From: Brevibacterium sediminis
GTDB lineage: Bacteria > Actinomycetota > Actinomycetes > Actinomycetales > Brevibacteriaceae
NCBI RefSeq assembly: GCF_013623905.1
Contig: NZ_JABKDD010000001.1
Span: 744,001-808,000 of the forward strand
Direction of reading: 5' to 3'
Length of the DNA: 64,000 nt
This document shows, piece by piece, positions 1-9,637 of the stretch. The notes under the pieces are model-generated. The model made no database searches, had not been told where the DNA came from, and saw only the letters and a list, made by a program, of their open reading frames with translations. The stretch's first letter is position 1, and each line of letters starts with the position of its first letter. The translations under genes were made by a program, and so were the position numbers.

Positions 1-111
1 CTGTTCGGCCACCTCGGCGAAGTCGGGGCGCCTGCCCGCCGGCCGATCGGATCGCTGGTCCCCGCTGTCTGCGACGGCGGCATTGATCACGGGATCAGCA
101 CCTTTGCTCAC
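1..111 (-). CDS. N-terminal fragment of a leftward gene, probably heme O synthase (protoheme IX farnesyltransferase)
   Basis: An open frame of 37 codons begins with GTG at 111 and runs off the left edge. A good ribosome binding site, GGAGGG, lies 8 nt upstream of the GTG. The visible peptide is polar (VSKGADPVINAAV...) and ends in FAEVAEQ, before any membrane segment. The identity is inferred from position: in Mycobacterium and many Micrococcales ctaB is divergent from tkt, and heme O synthases start with a short polar tail ahead of the first helix. The catalytic part is outside the window, so the protein family cannot be confirmed here. Confidence 0.55.
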   Translation of the reverse strand, partial: MSKGADPVINAAVADSGDQRSDRPAGRRPDFAEVAEQ

Positions 112-337
112 CCTGTCATCCCTCCAGTCAGGCACAGTCCATTTTCGGTCTCCGCAGCACACAGCAGCCATTGGATGTCGAACCCGCAACTGTGCGCGAG
201 ACCACACTTTACCCGTCGGTAGCCTAAATGTCTCGCTCCCTCTCAGCACGGCGGGTGAACAGGGGCGGCGCTTCAGGCATCCGACGGGTAGAGTTTGAAT
301 GCACGCTCTTAAGACGAACGAAGGATCGCTCGACGAC

Positions 338-2419
338 ATGACAACTCTGTCCTGGACTGAACTCGACAATCGCGCAGTCGACACTGCCCGCCTCCTCGCC
401 GCGGATGCGGTGCAGAAGACAGGGAACGGGCACCCGGGCACCGCAATGAGCCTGGCTCCCATCGCACACTACCTGTATCAGCACGGACTCACTCACGACC
501 CGGCCGACCCGACTTGGGTCGGCCGTGATCGTTTCGTCCTCTCCTGCGGTCACAGTTCGCTCACGCAGTACGTCCAGCTCTACCTGGCAGGGTTCGGGCT
601 CGAGCTCGACGACCTCAAGGCGCTGCGCACATGGGGTTCGCTCACCCCGGGGCACCCGGAAGTCGGCCACACCGCCGGCGTCGAGATCACCACGGGGCCC
701 CTGGGCTCCGGACTGGCCTCGGCCGTGGGCATGGCCATGGCCGCTCGCCGTGAACGCGGACTCTTCGACCCCGAGGCGGCTCCCGGCAGCTCACCGTTCG
801 ACCACAACATCGTCGTGCTCGCCTCGGACGGCGACCTCGAAGAGGGAGTGTCCGGTGAGGCGTCATCGCTGGCCGGGACGCAGGAGCTGTCGAACCTGCT
901 GGTGATCTGGGACGACAACAAGATCTCCATCGAAGACGACACCGCGATCGCCTTCGGGGAGGACACGGCCGCCCGGTACGCCGCCTACGGCTGGCACGTC
1001 CAGCACGTCGACTTCACTGCCGGTGGTGACTACCACGAGGACATCGAAGCCTTCCACGCCGCCGTCGAGGCCGCTCGCGCGGATTCCCGCCCCTCGTTTA
1101 TCCGCCTGTCCACGATCATCGCCTGGCCCGCCCCGAACGCGCAGAACACCGGCGGGTCCCACGGTGCGGCCCTCGGCGAGGACGAGATCCGTGCGACCAA
1201 GGAGGTCCTCGGCTTCGACCCGGAGTCGACCTTCGCCGTCGACGACGAGGTTCTCGCCCACACTCGTCAGGCCCTGGACCGCGGTCGTGCCGCCCACCTC
1301 GAATGGGACAAGTCCTTCGCCGAATGGCGCACCGCCAACCCGGACAACGCTGCTCTCTTCGACCGTCTGTCCAAGCGCGAACTGCCCGCCGGCCTCGATG
1401 CGGCCTTCCCGGTCTTCGAAGCCAGCGAGAAGGGCATCGCCACCCGCGCAGCGTCCGGTCAGGTTCTCAATGCGATCGCCGAGACCATGCCCGAACTCTG
1501 GGGCGGTTCCGCCGACCTCGCGGGCTCGAACAACACTCTGATCAAGGGTGAGCCGAGCTTCCTGCCCGCTCACCGCTCCACGGGTGCATTCTCCGGCCAC
1601 GAGTACGGACGCAATATCCACTTCGGCGTCCGCGAGTTCTCCGCCGGTCTCATCGGCAACGGCATCGCCCTGCACGGCGGAACCCGCCCGTACAACGGCA
1701 CGTTCCTCGTCTTCAGCGACTACCAGCGGCCGGCCGTGCGCCTGGCTGCCCTCCAGCAGCTGCCGAACCTGTTCGTGTGGACCCACGATTCGATCGGCCT
1801 CGGTGAGGACGGACCGACCCACCAGCCGATCGAGCACCTCTCCGCGCTGCGGGCGATCCCCGGCCTCGACCTCGTCCGACCGGCCGATGCGAACGAGACC
1901 GCGGTCGCATGGCGGAAGATCCTCGAACGCACCGACGGCCCCAGCGGACTCGTGCTGACCCGACAGGCCGTGCCGGTCCTCGACCGTGAGAAGTACGCCC
2001 CCGCCTCCGAGGCCGCACGCGGCGGCTATGTGCTCACCGATACCGGTGACCAGCCCGAGGTGGCCATCATCGCCAGCGGTTCCGAGGTCGCCATCGCTCT
2101 CGAGGCCGCCGAAGCTCTGCAGGCATCGGGCACAGCCGCTCGCGTCATCTCCATGCCGTGCCAGGAATGGTTCGACGCTCAGCCGGAGGACTACCGGGCC
2201 ACTGTGCTGCCGCGAACGCTGAAGGCACGGGTGAGCATCGAAGCCGCCTCGGCGATGAGCTGGCACAAGTACCTCGGCGATGCCGGTCGTGCCGTGTCCA
2301 TCGAACATTTCGGTGCATCCGCGGACTACCAGACCTTGTACGAGAAGTTCGGCATCACGGCCTCGGCCGTCGTCGACGCAGCAAAGGAATCCATCAACGC
2401 AGCAAAGGCGGAAGCATGA
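338..2419 (+). CDS. tkt: Transketolase
   Basis: Thiamine-diphosphate enzyme of the non-oxidative pentose phosphate pathway, moving two-carbon units between sugar phosphates in the cytosol. The 693-residue protein shows the N-terminal GNGHPGTAMS motif, the TPP/metal motif SDGDLEEG...DDNKIS, the pyrimidine-domain segment FSDYQRPAVRLAAL, and GLGEDGPTHQP. Length is normal for bacterial Tkt. An in-frame ATG also exists at 299, but the 338 ATG gives the usual family N-terminus (MTTLSWTELD) and has AAGGA at 321-325. A TAGAGT hexamer at 289-294 could be the -10, giving a leader of about 37 nt. The stop codon overlaps the tal start as ATGA, so the two are translationally coupled. Confidence 0.96.
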   Translation: MTTLSWTELDNRAVDTARLLAADAVQKTGNGHPGTAMSLAPIAHYLYQHGLTHDPADPTWVGRDRFVLSCGHSSLTQYVQLYLAGFGLELDDLKALRTWGSLTPGHPEVGHTAGVEITTGPLGSGLASAVGMAMAARRERGLFDPEAAPGSSPFDHNIVVLASDGDLEEGVSGEASSLAGTQELSNLLVIWDDNKISIEDDTAIAFGEDTAARYAAYGWHVQHVDFTAGGDYHEDIEAFHAAVEAARADSRPSFIRLSTIIAWPAPNAQNTGGSHGAALGEDEIRATKEVLGFDPESTFAVDDEVLAHTRQALDRGRAAHLEWDKSFAEWRTANPDNAALFDRLSKRELPAGLDAAFPVFEASEKGIATRAASGQVLNAIAETMPELWGGSADLAGSNNTLIKGEPSFLPAHRSTGAFSGHEYGRNIHFGVREFSAGLIGNGIALHGGTRPYNGTFLVFSDYQRPAVRLAALQQLPNLFVWTHDSIGLGEDGPTHQPIEHLSALRAIPGLDLVRPADANETAVAWRKILERTDGPSGLVLTRQAVPVLDREKYAPASEAARGGYVLTDTGDQPEVAIIASGSEVAIALEAAEALQASGTAARVISMPCQEWFDAQPEDYRATVLPRTLKARVSIEAASAMSWHKYLGDAGRAVSIEHFGASADYQTLYEKFGITASAVVDAAKESINAAKAEA

Positions 2420-3519
2420 GTGAACGTCTCCAGCAGCTCAGCGCGGCCGGAGTCTCGATCTGGCTCGACGACCTCTCCCGCACCCGACTCGAATCCGGGG
2501 ATCTCGCCCGCCTCATCGCGGGATCCTCCGTCACGGGTGTGACGACGAACCCGACGATCTTCGCGAACGCGATCTCGGCGGCCGACGACTACGACGCTGC
2601 GGTCGCCGAGCTCGGTGCCTCCGGTGCCGATGTGGATGAGGCCATCGAGGCACTGACCACAGCGGATGTCGCCGAGGCGGCCCGCCTGTTCCGTCCGGTC
2701 TTCGAGTCCACGAACGGTGAGGACGGTCGCGTGTCGATCGAGGTCGCTCCCCCGCTGGCTCATGATGCGCAAGCGACCGTCGCCTCGGCGAAGGCCCTGT
2801 GGGAACGGGTCGGCGAACCGAATGCGATGATCAAGATCCCGGCCACCGAGGAGGGACTCCGCGCGATCTCCGAAACGATCGCGGCCGGGATCAGCGTCAA
2901 CGTCACGCTCGTGTTCTCCCTGACCCGCTACCGCCACGTCGTCGAAGCCTTCCTCCAGGGGCTGGAGAAGGCCCGCGCCGCCGGCCATGACCTCTCGACG
3001 ATCCGGTCGGTGGCCTCGGTGTTCGTCTCCCGGGTGGACTCCGAGATCGATTCCCGTCTCGACTCCATCGACGACCCGAAGGCCGTGGAGCTCAAGGGCA
3101 AGGCGGGCATCGCGAACTGCGTGCTCGCCCATGAGATCCACTCGCAGCTGTTCACCTCCGAACGCTTCCGAGTCCTCGAACTCGCCGGGGCCCGTCCGCA
3201 GCGTCTGCTGTGGGCCTCGACCGGAGTGAAGAATCCCGACTACGCCGACACGATGTACGTGACCGGGCTCATCGCACCGAACACCGTGAACACGATGCCC
3301 GAGCCCACCCTGGAGGCGTTCGCCGACCACGGTGAGGTCACCGGCCAGATCACGTCCGAGCACTACCGTGCCGCCGACGAGGTCTTCGATGCTCTGGCAC
3401 GACTGGGCATCGACTACGCCGAGGTCATGACCGTGCTCGAAGAGCAGGGGCTGGAGAAGTTCGACGTCAGTTGGACCGAACTCCAGGAAACGATCCGTAC
3501 GGCTCTGGACCGCTCATGA
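2416..3519 (+). CDS. tal: Transaldolase
   Basis: Transfers a dihydroxyacetone unit from sedoheptulose-7-phosphate to glyceraldehyde-3-phosphate through a Schiff base on lysine. The 367-residue protein begins MSERLQQLSAAGVSIWLDDL and contains TTNPTIFANAI and the active-site segment NAMIKIPATEEG, whose first lysine is the probable Schiff-base residue. The length fits the longer actinobacterial/cyanobacterial type. The start is set by the ATGA overlap with tkt at 2416-2419; the frame is open further upstream, but only across the tkt coding region. The next gene, pgi, is coupled by a second ATGA overlap at 3516-3519. Confidence 0.96.
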   Translation: MSERLQQLSAAGVSIWLDDLSRTRLESGDLARLIAGSSVTGVTTNPTIFANAISAADDYDAAVAELGASGADVDEAIEALTTADVAEAARLFRPVFESTNGEDGRVSIEVAPPLAHDAQATVASAKALWERVGEPNAMIKIPATEEGLRAISETIAAGISVNVTLVFSLTRYRHVVEAFLQGLEKARAAGHDLSTIRSVASVFVSRVDSEIDSRLDSIDDPKAVELKGKAGIANCVLAHEIHSQLFTSERFRVLELAGARPQRLLWASTGVKNPDYADTMYVTGLIAPNTVNTMPEPTLEAFADHGEVTGQITSEHYRAADEVFDALARLGIDYAEVMTVLEEQGLEKFDVSWTELQETIRTALDRS

Positions 3520-5147
3520 AGCTCTCACTCTCTGTCCCCGTCGATGAGGAGTTCGAGGCAGAGGCCGCGCGTCTCATCGACGCCGGCCTGGCTTCCCGGC
3601 TGAGCGCCAAGGATGCGGAACTGTTCGACGGGGCCGCCGATGCAGCGGACCGGATGGGCTGGGTGGATCTTCCGCAGAACGCCGCAGATCTGCTCGATGA
3701 GATCGAATCCCTGCGGGCGCGCCTGCAGGAGCAGGGTCTGCGCACGATCAGCTTGGCCGGAATGGGCGGGTCATCGCTCGCTCCCGAGGTGATGGCGCAG
3801 ACGGCCGGTGTCCGACTCGAGATCGTCGATTCGACGGATCCCAATCAGGTCGCCGAGGCGATCGGCACCGATCTCGAACACACGGTCCTCATCATCGCGT
3901 CGAAGTCCGGAACCACGGTGGAGACGGATTCGATCCGCCGCAGCTTCGCCGCGGCCTTCGAATCGATCGGCGTCGATCCGGCGTCCCGGATGATCGCGAT
4001 CACCGATCCGGGAACCGAACTCGAGACGCTGGCCGCCGATCAGGGCTTCCTTGCGACCTTCCTCGTCGACCCCACGGTCGGCGGACGCTTCAGTGCTCTC
4101 TCGGCCTTCGGACTCGTCCCCGCGGGTCTGGCCGGTGTCGATGTGCGCGGGATCGTCGCAGAGTCCGCCGCGGCCGCCGCCGACCTGTCTGCCGACGGTC
4201 TGGACAATCCTGCACTGCGGTTCGGCGCTTGGCTGAGCATCGCCCACGCCCGGACGACGGAGAAGCTCGTCCTCGCCGAGACCGCCGAGCAGCTGAACGG
4301 GCTCGGGGCCTGGGTCGAGCAGCTCATCGCCGAATCCCTCGGCAAGGACGGTCAGGGCATCCTTCCCGTCGTCGTCGATTCACCTGCCGACATCGGGTTC
4401 TCCGATGCACGCGCAGACGCACTCCTGTGCCTGCTCGGGCCGGCAGCCGATGACTCGGAGCTGGGTGCGCCGTCCGGATTCGAAGCGACTATCACCGGTG
4501 GGTTGGGCGAGCTGTTCCTGTTCTGGGAATACGCCACGGCCATCGCCGGATACAGCATCGGGGTCAATCCCTTCGACCAGCCTGATGTGGAGGCCGCGAA
4601 GGCACAGGCCAGGCATCTGCTCGACGGACCGGACTCGGGTTCGACGGAGCAGCCGCGGTTCCGTGAGGGAGACATCGACGTTCTCGAGGTCGTCGACGAG
4701 GCCACTGATCTCGTCGGAGCTCTGGAGGAGCTGTTCTCGCAGGTCGACGAGTACGGATATGTCGGCATTCAGGCCTACCTCGATCGGATCGCCGATGCCG
4801 AGGCTGCGGATCTGCGTCCGCTCGTGTCCACGCATGCCGGAGTGCAGACGACCTTCGGCTTCGGCCCCCGCTACCTGCATTCGACCGGTCAGTACCACAA
4901 GGGCGGTCATCCGAACGGAGTGTTCCTCCAGATCACCGGTGAGGCTCGCACTGACCTGCTGGTGCCGGGACGCGACTTCGGCTTCGCTCAGCTGCAGCGC
5001 GCCCAGGCCGCCGGCGATGCGGCGGTGCTGAGTGAGAAGGGCCGACCCGTGGTGCGTCTGCACCTGCTTGATCGTTCTCGTGGGCTCGAACAGCTGCGGG
5101 AGGCGATCGGGTCGATCAGCCCGCGCCACCACTTCGGCCACGACTGA
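3516..5147 (+). CDS. pgi: Glucose-6-phosphate isomerase
   Basis: Interconverts glucose-6-phosphate and fructose-6-phosphate. The 543-residue protein has the sugar-isomerase phosphate-binding motifs SKSGTTVET and GMGGSSLAPEV, then TDPGTELE, GGRFSALSAFGL and the C-terminal QYHKGGHPNGVFLQ. This is the divergent, long isomerase typical of Arthrobacter-like actinobacteria rather than the E. coli type. It starts by ATGA overlap with tal, so tkt-tal-pgi form one coupled operon. In related genera zwf, opcA and pgl commonly follow; here the operon ends in a terminator at 5198-5234 and those genes are absent. Confidence 0.93.
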   Translation: MKLSLSVPVDEEFEAEAARLIDAGLASRLSAKDAELFDGAADAADRMGWVDLPQNAADLLDEIESLRARLQEQGLRTISLAGMGGSSLAPEVMAQTAGVRLEIVDSTDPNQVAEAIGTDLEHTVLIIASKSGTTVETDSIRRSFAAAFESIGVDPASRMIAITDPGTELETLAADQGFLATFLVDPTVGGRFSALSAFGLVPAGLAGVDVRGIVAESAAAAADLSADGLDNPALRFGAWLSIAHARTTEKLVLAETAEQLNGLGAWVEQLIAESLGKDGQGILPVVVDSPADIGFSDARADALLCLLGPAADDSELGAPSGFEATITGGLGELFLFWEYATAIAGYSIGVNPFDQPDVEAAKAQARHLLDGPDSGSTEQPRFREGDIDVLEVVDEATDLVGALEELFSQVDEYGYVGIQAYLDRIADAEAADLRPLVSTHAGVQTTFGFGPRYLHSTGQYHKGGHPNGVFLQITGEARTDLLVPGRDFGFAQLQRAQAAGDAAVLSEKGRPVVRLHLLDRSRGLEQLREAIGSISPRHHFGHD

Positions 5148-5197
5148 TCTGCCTGAAACGGCACTGATCCGCCGGAGCGAGGGACAGGGCACGAACA

Positions 5198-5234
5198 GAG
5201 AAGGACCCCGACCGATTCGGTCGGGGTCCTTCTC
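5198..5234. terminator. Bidirectional intrinsic terminator between pgi and secG
   Basis: Near-perfect inverted repeat: arm GAGAAGGACCCCGACCGA (5198-5215) and its complement at 5217-5234. It lies 50 nt after the pgi stop and 68 nt beyond the secG stop on the other strand. The AGAGAAGG/CCTTCTC outer bases supply weak A and T tracts in both directions, so it can serve both convergent operons. Confidence 0.85.
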
Positions 5235-5302
5235 ATTCGTCCACCGGGGCGTCGCCTCGGTGTCGGTGTCTCACGGTCTCGGCATCAGCGGGCCGCGATG
5301 GC

Positions 5303-5548
5303 TCAGGAGTTGAACCGGGTGAGGACGCCCAGCAGGATGATGCAGGCCGCCCAGATGATCGCCATGAGCGTCGTGAACCTGTTGAGGTTGCGCTCGGCGA
5401 CGCCCGAGGACCCCAGCGACGAGGACATTCCGCCGCCGAACATGTCGGACATGCCACCGCCCTTGCCCTTGTGCATGAGGATCAGCAGGGTGAGGAAGAT
5501 GCTCGTGAGCACGAGCAGAGCGATGAGAATGATGTTGAGGATTTCCAC
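5303..5548 (-). CDS. secG: Preprotein translocase subunit SecG
   Basis: Small accessory subunit of the SecYEG membrane channel. The 81-residue protein has two hydrophobic segments (about residues 3-25 and 58-77) separated by a glycine/serine-rich loop containing GKGGGMSDMFGGG, the classic SecG pattern. The start is GTG at 5548 with no clear ribosome binding site. It is the last gene of the gap-pgk-tpiA-secG group, 55 nt after tpiA, and ends at the shared terminator. Confidence 0.93.
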   Translation of the reverse strand: MEILNIILIALLVLTSIFLTLLILMHKGKGGGMSDMFGGGMSSSLGSSGVAERNLNRFTTLMAIIWAACIILLGVLTRFNS

Positions 5549-5563
5549 GTCGGATTCAACCTA

Positions 5564-5587
5564 TGTTTCGTCGAGTGTTTCGTCGAA
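5564..5587. repeat. Tandem 12-bp duplication in the tpiA-secG gap
   Basis: TGTTTCGTCGAG (5564-5575) is followed at once by TGTTTCGTCGAA (5576-5587), 11 of 12 bases identical. It occupies much of the 55-nt spacer. It may be a simple slippage duplication. Confidence 0.7.
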
Positions 5588-5603
5588 TGATGCGTCTGTC
5601 AGT

Positions 5604-6389
5604 CTACTTCGCGACTGCGGCCTTGCACAAAGCGGCGAAGTCCGGGCCGCTGAGGCTCGCACCTCCGACCAGTGCGCCGTCGACGTCCGCGGAGGCGACG
5701 ATCTCGGCGACGTTGTCGGCCTTGACCGACCCGCCGTAGAGAATGCGGGTGGTCTGGGCAAGAGCATCGCCGTACTTCTCACCGATGCGCGCGCGGATGG
5801 CCGACGCCATCTCGGCGGCATCGGCGGCCGTGGCTGTCTCTCCGGTGCCGATCGCCCAGACGGGTTCGTAGGCGATGACGAGGCCGGAGAGGTCGGCGGC
5901 GTCGAATCCGGCCAGCGACTCGTCGAGCTGTCCGAGGGTGAATTCGACGTGGCTCTTCTCCTGCCGCTGCTCCAGCGACTCCCCCACGCAGAGGATCGGT
6001 GTGAGTTCGGCCGAAAGTGCGGCCTTGATCTTCGCGGCCACGACCTCGTTGGTCTCGTGGTTGTCGGCACGGCGTTCACTGTGGCCGATGACCACGTAGC
6101 TGCAGCCGAGGCGGGAGAGGAACGATGCGGCGATCTCTCCGGTATGCGCTCCGGGAGCGTGCTGGGAGACGTCCTGGGCACCGTACTTCAGCCACAGCTT
6201 GTCCCCCTGGACGAGTGTCTGCACCGAACGGATGTCGGTGAACGGCGGAATGACGACGACTTCGCAGTCGCTGTCGTCGAGTTTGGCGTCCTCGAGTGCC
6301 CAGGCGAGCTTCTGGACAGCGGAGATCGCCTCCAGATGATCGTGGTTCATCTTCCAGTTGCCTGCCAGCAGCAGGGTGCGGTCGCTCAT
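5604..6389 (-). CDS. tpiA: Triosephosphate isomerase
   Basis: Interconverts dihydroxyacetone phosphate and glyceraldehyde-3-phosphate. The 261-residue TIM barrel has the catalytic lysine motif GNWKMN near the N-terminus, the catalytic histidine in VIGHSERR, the catalytic glutamate in [11 protein letters not shown], and the phosphate-binding [11 protein letters not shown]. An ATG at 6407 overlaps the pgk stop as ATGA, but the ATG at 6389 is better placed, 9 nt after GAGGAAG, and gives the family N-terminus [15 protein letters not shown]. Either start keeps tpiA in one transcript with pgk. Confidence 0.95.
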   Translation of the reverse strand: MSDRTLLLAGNWKMNHDHLEAISAVQKLAWALEDAKLDDSDCEVVVIPPFTDIRSVQTLVQGDKLWLKYGAQDVSQHAPGAHTGEIAASFLSRLGCSYVVIGHSERRADNHETNEVVAAKIKAALSAELTPILCVGESLEQRQEKSHVEFTLGQLDESLAGFDAADLSGLVIAYEPVWAIGTGETATAADAAEMASAIRARIGEKYGDALAQTTRILYGGSVKADNVAEIVASADVDGALVGGASLSGPDFAALCKAAVAK

Positions 6390-6403
6390 GGTGTCTGTCT
6401 TCC

Positions 6404-7621
6404 TCATCCGAGTACGTCGAGTCCGGGCAGGGTCTTGCCTTCGAGATATTCGAGACTGGCACCTCCGCCGGTGGAGATGTGGCCGAAGGCGTCATCGGCG
6501 AAGCCGAGGCTGCGCACGGCGGCTGCGGAATCGCCGCCGCCGACCACGGTGAGCCTCTGTCCCCCGTTGTGGCCTTCGTCGGCCAGAGCTTGGGCTACGG
6601 CTTTGGTGCCGGAGGCGAAGGCCGGGAACTCGAAGACGCCCATCGGCCCGTTCCAGAACACAGTGGTCGAGCCTGCGATGATCTCGGCATAGGCGCGAGC
6701 CGATTCGGGGCCGATGTCGAGGCCGAGGCCGTCGCCTCCGGCCGGAGTGTCTTCGAGTTCGGCGACGGGCCGGACCCAGTGCTCGGCGTCGGCGGCGAAG
6801 GAGGCGGCCATGACGATGTCCGTGGGCAGGACGATGCGTGCACCACCGGATCGGGAGCGTTCGAGGTAGCCCTTGACGTCGTCGATACGGTCCTTCTCGA
6901 CCAGGCTCGATCCGATGTCGTGGCCGAGTGCGGCGAGGAAGGTGAAGACCATTCCCCCGCCGATGAGCAGATTGTCGGCGCGGTCGATGAGGTTGTCGAT
7001 GACGCCGAGTTTGTCCGAGACCTTGGATCCGCCGAGGACGACGGTGAACGGTGGTTCGGGGTTGTTGAGCAGCCTGTCGCTGACCTCGACTTCGGCACGC
7101 ACGAGTGAGCCGGCATAGTGCGGGAGGAGGCCGGCGATGTCGTAGACCGAGGCCTGCTTGCGGTGGACGACGCCGAATCCGTCGGAGACGAAGTCGTCGG
7201 CCAGCGCTGCCAGCTGGGTGGCGAATTCTTGGCGCTCGGCATCGTCCTTCGCCGTTTCGCCCGGGTTGAAGCGCAGGTTCTCCAGCAACAGCACGTCACC
7301 GTCGGACAGGGCTGCGGCCTTCGTCTGCGCATCGTCACCGATGGTGTCGGCGGCGAAGGCGACCGGACGGCCGATGGCTTCGGCGAGTTCGGGGACGATC
7401 GGGGCCAGTGAGAACTGCGGATCCGGTTCTCCCTTCGGCCGGCCCAGATGCGACATCACGATGACCTTGGCTCCCGCCTCGGCGAGGGACCTGATCGTTC
7501 CGGCCGAGGCCAGGATGCGACCGCGGTCGGTGATGGTGCCGTCGTCCATCGGCACGTTGAGATCGCTGCGGACGAGCACCGTGTGTCCGGCGAAGATGCC
7601 CGCATCGTCGAATGTCCTCAT
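6404..7621 (-). CDS. pgk: Phosphoglycerate kinase
   Basis: Makes ATP from 1,3-bisphosphoglycerate. The 405-residue two-domain protein has the substrate motif [12 protein letters not shown], the hinge-region [13 protein letters not shown], and the nucleotide-binding GGGDSAAAV near the C-terminus. The start overlaps the gap stop as ATGA (7618-7621), with an AAAGGGA ribosome binding site inside the gap coding end. Confidence 0.96.
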   Translation of the reverse strand: MRTFDDAGIFAGHTVLVRSDLNVPMDDGTITDRGRILASAGTIRSLAEAGAKVIVMSHLGRPKGEPDPQFSLAPIVPELAEAIGRPVAFAADTIGDDAQTKAAALSDGDVLLLENLRFNPGETAKDDAERQEFATQLAALADDFVSDGFGVVHRKQASVYDIAGLLPHYAGSLVRAEVEVSDRLLNNPEPPFTVVLGGSKVSDKLGVIDNLIDRADNLLIGGGMVFTFLAALGHDIGSSLVEKDRIDDVKGYLERSRSGGARIVLPTDIVMAASFAADAEHWVRPVAELEDTPAGGDGLGLDIGPESARAYAEIIAGSTTVFWNGPMGVFEFPAFASGTKAVAQALADEGHNGGQRLTVVGGGDSAAAVRSLGFADDAFGHISTGGGASLEYLEGKTLPGLDVLG

Positions 7622-8619
7622 GAGTCCCTTTCGCTGAGAATGTAGCTGACCATGTCTTTGAGTCGGTTCGTGTATCCCCACTCGTTGTCGTACCAGGCCA
7701 CGACCTTGATCTGGTCGCCCAGCACCATCGTGAGCTTGGAATCGACGATCGCCGAGGCGGTGGTGCCGACGATGTCGCTGGAGACGAGTTCGTCTGTGGA
7801 GAAGTCGAGGTAGGGCGATCCGTCCGCGGCGGAGGCGAGGAACGCGTTGACCTCGTCGCGGTCGGCGCTCGTGGAGGTGGTGAAGGTGAAGTCGATGATC
7901 GATCCGGCGGGCACGGGTACACGCACGGCGAGTCCGTCGAGCTTGCCCTCGAGGTGGGGCATGACGCGGCCGACGGTGCGTGCGGCTCCGGTGGTGGTCG
8001 GCACGATGTTGACGGCGGCGGCTCGGGCGCGACGCAGGTCCCGGTGGGGTCCGTCGACGAGCATCTGGTCGCCTGTGTAGGCGTGAACGGTGTTGAGCAG
8101 ACCGGATTCGACGCCGAGGGCGTCGTCGAGCGCCTTGACGACGGTGGCCATGCAGTTCGTCGTGCACGAGGCGTTCGAGACGACGGAGTGCGCGGACGGA
8201 TCGAAGGTGTCTTCGTTCACGCCCATGACGAGGGTCGCGTCGACGTCCTTTCCGGGGGCGGAGAGTACGACGGTCTGCACGGTGCCGCCGAGGTGGGCCT
8301 CGGCCTGGTCCTGCCGGGTGAAGCGTCCGGTGGATTCGACGACGAGTTCGACCTTGTGCGAACTCCAGTCGATGGCGGACGGGTCGGCTTGGCTCGTCAC
8401 CGCGATCTCTCGTCCGTCGACGATGATCGCCTCGTCGGCGGCGTCGACATCATGGTCGAAGCGAGGCCACACGGAGTCGTGGGAGAGCAGATGAGCCAGG
8501 GTCGTCGTATCGGTGAGATCGTTGATGGCCACGACCTCGAAATCAGCATCGGGTTCGAGGGACAGACGGAACAGGGCACGGCCGATGCGGCCGAAGCCGT
8601 TGATGGCGATTCGTCTCAT
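7618..8619 (-). CDS. gap: Glyceraldehyde-3-phosphate dehydrogenase (NAD type)
   Basis: Oxidises glyceraldehyde-3-phosphate to 1,3-bisphosphoglycerate. The 333-residue protein begins with the Rossmann motif INGFGRIGR, has the adenine-ribose-binding AINDLTD that suits NAD, and the active-site SNASCTTN with catalytic cysteine at residue 152. There is no ribosome binding site before the ATG; instead TAAGAT lies 6 nt upstream (8626-8631), overlapping the whiA stop codon. This predicts an internal promoter giving a leaderless gap-pgk-tpiA-secG mRNA alongside read-through from whiA. Confidence 0.96.
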   Translation of the reverse strand: MRRIAINGFGRIGRALFRLSLEPDADFEVVAINDLTDTTTLAHLLSHDSVWPRFDHDVDAADEAIIVDGREIAVTSQADPSAIDWSSHKVELVVESTGRFTRQDQAEAHLGGTVQTVVLSAPGKDVDATLVMGVNEDTFDPSAHSVVSNASCTTNCMATVVKALDDALGVESGLLNTVHAYTGDQMLVDGPHRDLRRARAAAVNIVPTTTGAARTVGRVMPHLEGKLDGLAVRVPVPAGSIIDFTFTTSTSADRDEVNAFLASAADGSPYLDFSTDELVSSDIVGTTASAIVDSKLTMVLGDQIKVVAWYDNEWGYTNRLKDMVSYILSERDS

Positions 8620-8625
8620 GCCTCG

Positions 8626-8631
8626 ATCTTA
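8626..8631 (-). promoter_or_regulatory. Predicted -10 element for leaderless gap transcript
   Basis: TAAGAT read on the minus strand, 6 nt before the gap ATG. It coincides with the TAA stop of whiA. No recognisable -35 is seen. Confidence 0.5.
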
Positions 8632-9612
8632 GCGATCCTCGAGCATTTCCGGGGTCAGACTGGCTTCGGTGCCGGGAATTCCCAGTTCTTCCGCATGCTT
8701 GTCCGCAGTGGACAGCAGCCTGCGGATCCGGCCGGCCACCGCGTCCTTCGTCATCGGCGGGTCGGCGAGCTGACCGAGCTCTTCGAGGGACGCCTGTTTG
8801 TGGGTCACGCGAAGCTGACCGGCGTAGCGGAGGTGTTCGGGGACGTCGTCGCCGAGGATCTCCAGGGCGCGTTCGACCCGGGCGCCGGCGGCCACGGCGG
8901 CCCGTGCCGAGCGACGCAGGTTCGCATCGTCGAAGTTCGCCAGGCGGTTCGCGGTCGCGCGGACCTCCCTGCGCATCCGCCGTTCCTCCCAGACCAGCAC
9001 GGCGCTGTGGGAGCCCATGCGGGTGAGCAGCGCGGCGATATCGTCGCCATCGCGGATGACGACGCGGTCGACTCCCCGGACCTCGCGGGCTTTCGCACTC
9101 AGTCCGAGTCGGCGGGCTGCGCCGACGAGGGCAAGAGCCGCCTCGGGGCCGGGGCAGGTGACTTCCAACGCCGAGGAGCGCCCCGGCTCGGTCAGTGATC
9201 CGTGGGCGAGGAAGGCTCCGCGCCAGGCGGCTTCGGCATCGGCGACGGAGCCGTTGACGATGGCCGAGGGCAGTCCGCGCACGGGACGGCCGCGGTTGTC
9301 GACGAGTCCGGTCTGGCGGGCCAGTGCTCCCCCGTCACGGGTGACGCGCAGCAGGTAGCGGTTGGAGCGGCGGATTCCGGCGGCATTGATGACGACGATG
9401 TCGGCATGCTGACCGTAGAGATCCTTGATCTCCGCTCGCAGCCGTTTGGCGGCCTGGGCAGTGTCGAGTTCGGCTTCGAGAACGATCGAGCCGTTGACGA
9501 GGTGGAGGGCGGAGGAGAAGCGGAAGATCGAGGACACCTCGGCCTTGCGGGCGGAGGTGCGAGTGATCTTCACTCGCGCCAACTCGTCCTTGACCTGAGC
9601 GGTCAGTGCCAT
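8629..9612 (-). CDS. whiA: DNA-binding protein WhiA (sporulation/cell-division regulator family)
   Basis: The 327-residue protein matches WhiA: an N-terminal homing-endonuclease-like LAGLIDADG-fold scaffold (start [16 protein letters not shown], then CRKAE-like SARKAEVSS), followed by a C-terminal helix-turn-helix with [25 protein letters not shown]. In Streptomyces WhiA controls sporulation-septation genes with WhiB; in non-sporulating actinobacteria it is linked to division and cell-envelope control. The ATG at 9612 has AGGAGG upstream. It sits in the conserved yvcK-whiA order, 25 nt after yvcK. Confidence 0.94.
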   Translation of the reverse strand: MALTAQVKDELARVKITRTSARKAEVSSIFRFSSALHLVNGSIVLEAELDTAQAAKRLRAEIKDLYGQHADIVVINAAGIRRSNRYLLRVTRDGGALARQTGLVDNRGRPVRGLPSAIVNGSVADAEAAWRGAFLAHGSLTEPGRSSALEVTCPGPEAALALVGAARRLGLSAKAREVRGVDRVVIRDGDDIAALLTRMGSHSAVLVWEERRMRREVRATANRLANFDDANLRRSARAAVAAGARVERALEILGDDVPEHLRYAGQLRVTHKQASLEELGQLADPPMTKDAVAGRIRRLLSTADKHAEELGIPGTEASLTPEMLEDR

Positions 9613-9637
9613 AGCTCGTCCTCCTGCACCTGAAGTT

